A stretch of 9,940 nt of DNA, from contig CAMOZD010000019.1 in assembly GCA_946630645.1 (NCBI GenBank), positions 1-9,940 on the forward strand. Reading direction: 5' to 3'. Position 1 is the stretch's first letter. Each line of letters begins with the position of its first letter. Below are positions 8,146 through 9,940 of this stretch, one piece after another. The notes beneath the pieces were generated by a model. That model had not been told where the DNA came from. It ran no database searches and was given only the letters and a program-made list of their open reading frames with translations. The position numbers were made by a program, and so were the translations under genes. The stretch is from an uncultured Lachnospiraceae bacterium. Its GTDB lineage: Bacteria > Bacillota > Clostridia > Lachnospirales > Lachnospiraceae.

Positions 8146-9339
8146 ATGGCAAAAGCTAAATTTGAGCGTAACAAACCACATTGTAATATTGGTACAATCG
8201 GTCATGTAGACCATGGTAAGACTACTTTAACTGCAGCTATTACAAAGACTCTTCATGAGAGATTAGGTCTTGGTGAGTTCGTAGCATTCGATAACATCGA
8301 TAAGGCTCCTGAAGAGAGAGAGCGTGGAATCACTATCTCTACAGCTCACGTTGAGTATGAGACAGAGAAGAGACATTACGCACACGTTGACTGCCCAGGT
8401 CATGCTGACTACGTTAAGAACATGATCACAGGTGCTGCTCAGATGGACGGTGCTATCCTCGTTGTTGCTGCTACTGATGGTGTTATGGCTCAGACAAAAG
8501 AGCATATCCTTCTTTCCCGTCAGGTAGGTGTTCCTTACATCGTTGTTTTCATGAACAAGTGTGACATGGTTGACGATGAGGAGCTTCTTGAGTTAGTAGA
8601 TATGGAGATTCGTGAGCTCTTAAATGAGTACGAGTTCCCGGGAGATGACACTCCGATCATCCAGGGTTCCGCTCTTATGGCTCTTGAAGATTCTTCAGGA
8701 GAGTGGGGAGACAAGATCCTTGAGCTCATGGACGCAGTTGATGAGTGGATTCCGGATCCTCAGCGTGATACAGATAAGCCGTTCCTTATGCCTATCGAGG
8801 ATATCTTCTCCATCACAGGCCGTGGAACAGTTGCAACTGGTAGAGTAGAGCGTGGAACACTTCATGTTTCTGACGAAGTTGAGATCGTTGGTATTGAGGA
8901 AGAGATCCGTAAGGTTGTTGTTACTGGTGTTGAGATGTTCCGTAAGCTTCTTGACGAGGCTCAGGCTGGAGATAACATCGGTGCCCTTCTTCGTGGTGTT
9001 GCAAGAACAGAGATCCAGCGTGGACAGGTTCTGGCTAAGCCGGGTTCCATCACACCTCATACAAAGTTTACCGCTCAGGTTTACGTTTTAACAAAGGATG
9101 AGGGTGGACGTCATACTCCTTTCTTCAACAACTACAGACCTCAGTTCTACTTCCGTACAACAGACGTTACTGGCGTTATCACTCTTCCTGAGGGAACAGA
9201 GATGTGCATGCCTGGTGACAACGTAGAGATGACAATCGAGCTGATTCATCCCGTAGCTATGGAGCAGGGTCTTACATTCGCTATCCGTGAGGGTGGACGT
9301 ACAGTTGGATCTGGCCGTGTTGCTTCCGTTATCGAATAA
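8146..9339 (+). CDS. tuf: Translation elongation factor Tu
   Basis: EF-Tu is the cytosolic GTPase that delivers aminoacyl-tRNA to the ribosomal A site. The product is 397 residues, normal for the family, starting [21 protein letters not shown]-domain motifs are G1 GHVDHGKT (19-26), switch I RGITIST (60-66) with Thr63, G3 DCPGH (82-86) with catalytic His86, G4 NKCD (137-140) and G5 GSAL (174-177). Domain II has [16 protein letters not shown], and domain III ends [18 protein letters not shown], the canonical C-terminus. Codon use is extremely biased: valine is read almost only by GTT and GTA, glycine mainly by GGT and GGA, and arginine by CGT and AGA, unlike rpoC. This is expected for one of the most abundant cell proteins. 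It has its own promoter, leader and terminator. A second tuf copy elsewhere cannot be excluded. Confidence 0.99.
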   Translation: MAKAKFERNKPHCNIGTIGHVDHGKTTLTAAITKTLHERLGLGEFVAFDNIDKAPEERERGITISTAHVEYETEKRHYAHVDCPGHADYVKNMITGAAQMDGAILVVAATDGVMAQTKEHILLSRQVGVPYIVVFMNKCDMVDDEELLELVDMEIRELLNEYEFPGDDTPIIQGSALMALEDSSGEWGDKILELMDAVDEWIPDPQRDTDKPFLMPIEDIFSITGRGTVATGRVERGTLHVSDEVEIVGIEEEIRKVVVTGVEMFRKLLDEAQAGDNIGALLRGVARTEIQRGQVLAKPGSITPHTKFTAQVYVLTKDEGGRHTPFFNNYRPQFYFRTTDVTGVITLPEGTEMCMPGDNVEMTIELIHPVAMEQGLTFAIREGGRTVGSGRVASVIE

Positions 9340-9353
9340 TATATTTATGACTT

Positions 9354-9370
9354 TTGAGTGAGGCGCTCAA
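9354..9370 (+). other. Small hairpin in the tuf 3' untranslated region
   Basis: TTGAGTG (9354-9360) pairs with CGCTCAA (9364-9370), including one G-U, around loop AGG. It has no T-tract and sits 12 bases before the terminator stem, so it may protect the 3' end or simply be incidental. Confidence 0.4.
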
Positions 9371-9382
9371 CCATATAAATTA

Positions 9383-9418
9383 CAGCCCCGCATGCTTGCA
9401 TGTCCGGGGCTGTTTTTT
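9383..9418 (+). terminator. Strong intrinsic terminator of tuf
   Basis: CAGCCCCG (9383-9390) pairs perfectly with CGGGGCTG (9405-9412). The stem continues after a two-base TC bulge as CATG with CATG (9391-9394/9399-9402). Six T residues follow at 9413-9418. This is a classic Rho-independent terminator that isolates azlC from tuf. Confidence 0.95.
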
Positions 9419-9425
9419 GTGTAAG

Positions 9426-9485
9426 TGACGAGCCAGGCAGCCAGCCCCGTGCCTGCACGGAGGACAGGCTATCTGGCGACCGTCA
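9426..9485 (+). repeat. 60-base imperfect inverted repeat after tuf
   Basis: Four nested stems are seen: TGACG/CGTCA (9426-9430/9481-9485), GCCAG/CTGGC (9432-9436/9473-9477), AGCC/GGCT (9439-9442/9467-9470) and CCGTG/CACGG (9447-9451/9456-9460) with loop CCTG. Short asymmetric internal loops separate them, and CC (9445-9446) with GG (9462-9463) adds two more pairs. There is no T-tract. It may be an intergenic palindromic repeat, a small structured RNA or a backup transcription barrier. Confidence 0.6.
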
Positions 9486-9508
9486 TCATCGAGCAGGAAG
9501 TGGGAGAT

Positions 9509-9524
9509 GAATTATAAATAATTC
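9509..9524 (+). promoter_or_regulatory. 16-bp palindrome, possible operator
   Basis: GAATTAT and ATAATTC are perfect inverted arms of seven bases around AA. It lies two bases upstream of the putative -35 of azlC, a usual location for a regulator site. A/T-rich palindromes also occur by chance, and the binding protein is unknown. Confidence 0.4.
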
Positions 9525-9526
9525 TA

Positions 9527-9556
9527 TTGCCTGATTTGTATTTCCCATGTTAGTAT
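9527..9556 (+). promoter_or_regulatory. Candidate promoter for azlC
   Basis: TTGCCT (9527-9532) and TAGTAT (9551-9556) are separated by 18 bases. A TG at 9548-9549 in extended -10 position strengthens the site. Each hexamer matches four of six consensus bases. Transcription would start near 9563, about 50 bases before azlC. Confidence 0.5.
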
Positions 9557-9583
9557 GGTCAATGTTGGTGTAATAGTTTTAGT

Positions 9584-9596
9584 GTTAAAAATTAAC
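9584..9596 (+). promoter_or_regulatory. 13-bp palindrome in the azlC leader
   Basis: GTTAA and TTAAC flank AAA between the candidate promoter and the azlC start. Placed downstream of the predicted transcription start, it could serve as a repressor operator, but it is short and A/T-rich, so the call is weak. Confidence 0.25.
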
Positions 9597-9613
9597 GATA
9601 CAGAGGTTTTACA

Positions 9614-9940
9614 GTGAATAAAAAAGACTTGATAAAGAAGGCTTTCATAAAAAGTCTGCCTGTCATGGCTGCCTATGTGGTTTTGGGTATGGGCTTTGGA
9701 ATACTCATGAGTAATAAGGGCTATGGGCCGGTCTGGTCTATCGGCAGCAGTCTGCTAATCTATGCCGGGTCCATGCAGTTTGTGACTGTGGACCTGCTTA
9801 CCACGGCTGCCTCTCTGCTCTCTGCCGCCCTTATGACCCTGATGGTAAATGGCAGACATCTTTTTTATGGTATATCCATGATTGGACGATACAAAAATAT
9901 GGGCAAATACAAGCCTTATCTGATTTTTGGACTGACTGAT
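9614..9940 (+). CDS. azlC: AzlC-family branched-chain amino acid permease, N-terminal part (3' truncated by window)
   Basis: The first 109 residues of an AzlC-like integral membrane protein are visible; family members are about 230-240 residues long. AzlC usually works with a small partner, AzlD, to export branched-chain amino acids or analogues. The start is GTG at 9614 after AGAGG (9602-9606); an in-frame stop at 9593-9595 rules out a longer protein. A Lys-rich N-terminus (MNKKDLIKKAFIKSLPV) precedes a hydrophobic segment around 16-32. The family-typical GFGILMSNKGYGPVW is followed by IYAGSMQFV around 49-57, a second hydrophobic stretch near 60-78, and the signature LMVNGRHLFYGISM around 76-89. 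The gene sits in its own transcription unit behind the tuf terminator. Whether azlD follows cannot be seen. The family call is strong, but the substrate is inferred. Confidence 0.9.
   Translation, partial: MNKKDLIKKAFIKSLPVMAAYVVLGMGFGILMSNKGYGPVWSIGSSLLIYAGSMQFVTVDLLTTAASLLSAALMTLMVNGRHLFYGISMIGRYKNMGKYKPYLIFGLTD

Overview
The window is a core-genome stretch encoding transcription and translation machinery, all on the + strand: the 3' end of rpoB, complete rpoC, rpsL, rpsG, fusA and tuf, and the 5' end of an azlC-family transporter gene. The proteins look Firmicutes-like: S12 has the roughly 13-residue insertion typical of that group, RpoB and RpoC are separate, and promoters are SigA-type with strong AGGAGG ribosome-binding sites. 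Medium G+C and the mix of C-ending codons in rpoC with T/A-ending codons in tuf suggest a Lachnospiraceae-type clostridium (Enterocloster/Clostridium cluster XIVa-like). That placement is an inference from general similarity, not a database result.

Layout: rpoB (to 488) and rpoC (510-4202) are 21 bases apart and clearly co-transcribed. A 279-base spacer then holds a multibranched hairpin ending in a T-tract, a perfect-consensus promoter (TTGACA-17-TATAAT) and a structured leader for rpsL (4482-4895). An unusually long, structured 235-base spacer separates rpsL from rpsG (5131-5601, GTG start). A strong intrinsic terminator follows rpsG, so fusA (5793-7910, TTG start) probably depends on its own promoter or on readthrough. 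tuf (8146-9339) has its own near-consensus promoter and a leader of about 120 nt with several competing helices and a possible pseudoknot. A strong terminator closes tuf. After it come a 60-base imperfect inverted repeat, a 16-bp AT-rich palindrome, a probable promoter and azlC, which runs off the window.

Functionally, beta and beta' form the catalytic core of RNA polymerase, S12 and S7 are 30S subunit proteins, and EF-G and EF-Tu are the elongation GTPases. The classical str operon gene order (rpsL-rpsG-fusA-tuf) is kept, but here it looks divided into separately promoted and terminated units with long, foldable untranslated regions. No mobile element, CRISPR array, tRNA, rRNA or obviously foreign gene was seen. 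The observations most worth checking are the non-coding ones: the tuf leader, the rpoC-rpsL junction RNA, the rpsL-rpsG spacer and the inverted repeat after tuf. All protein-coding genes belong to well-known families.
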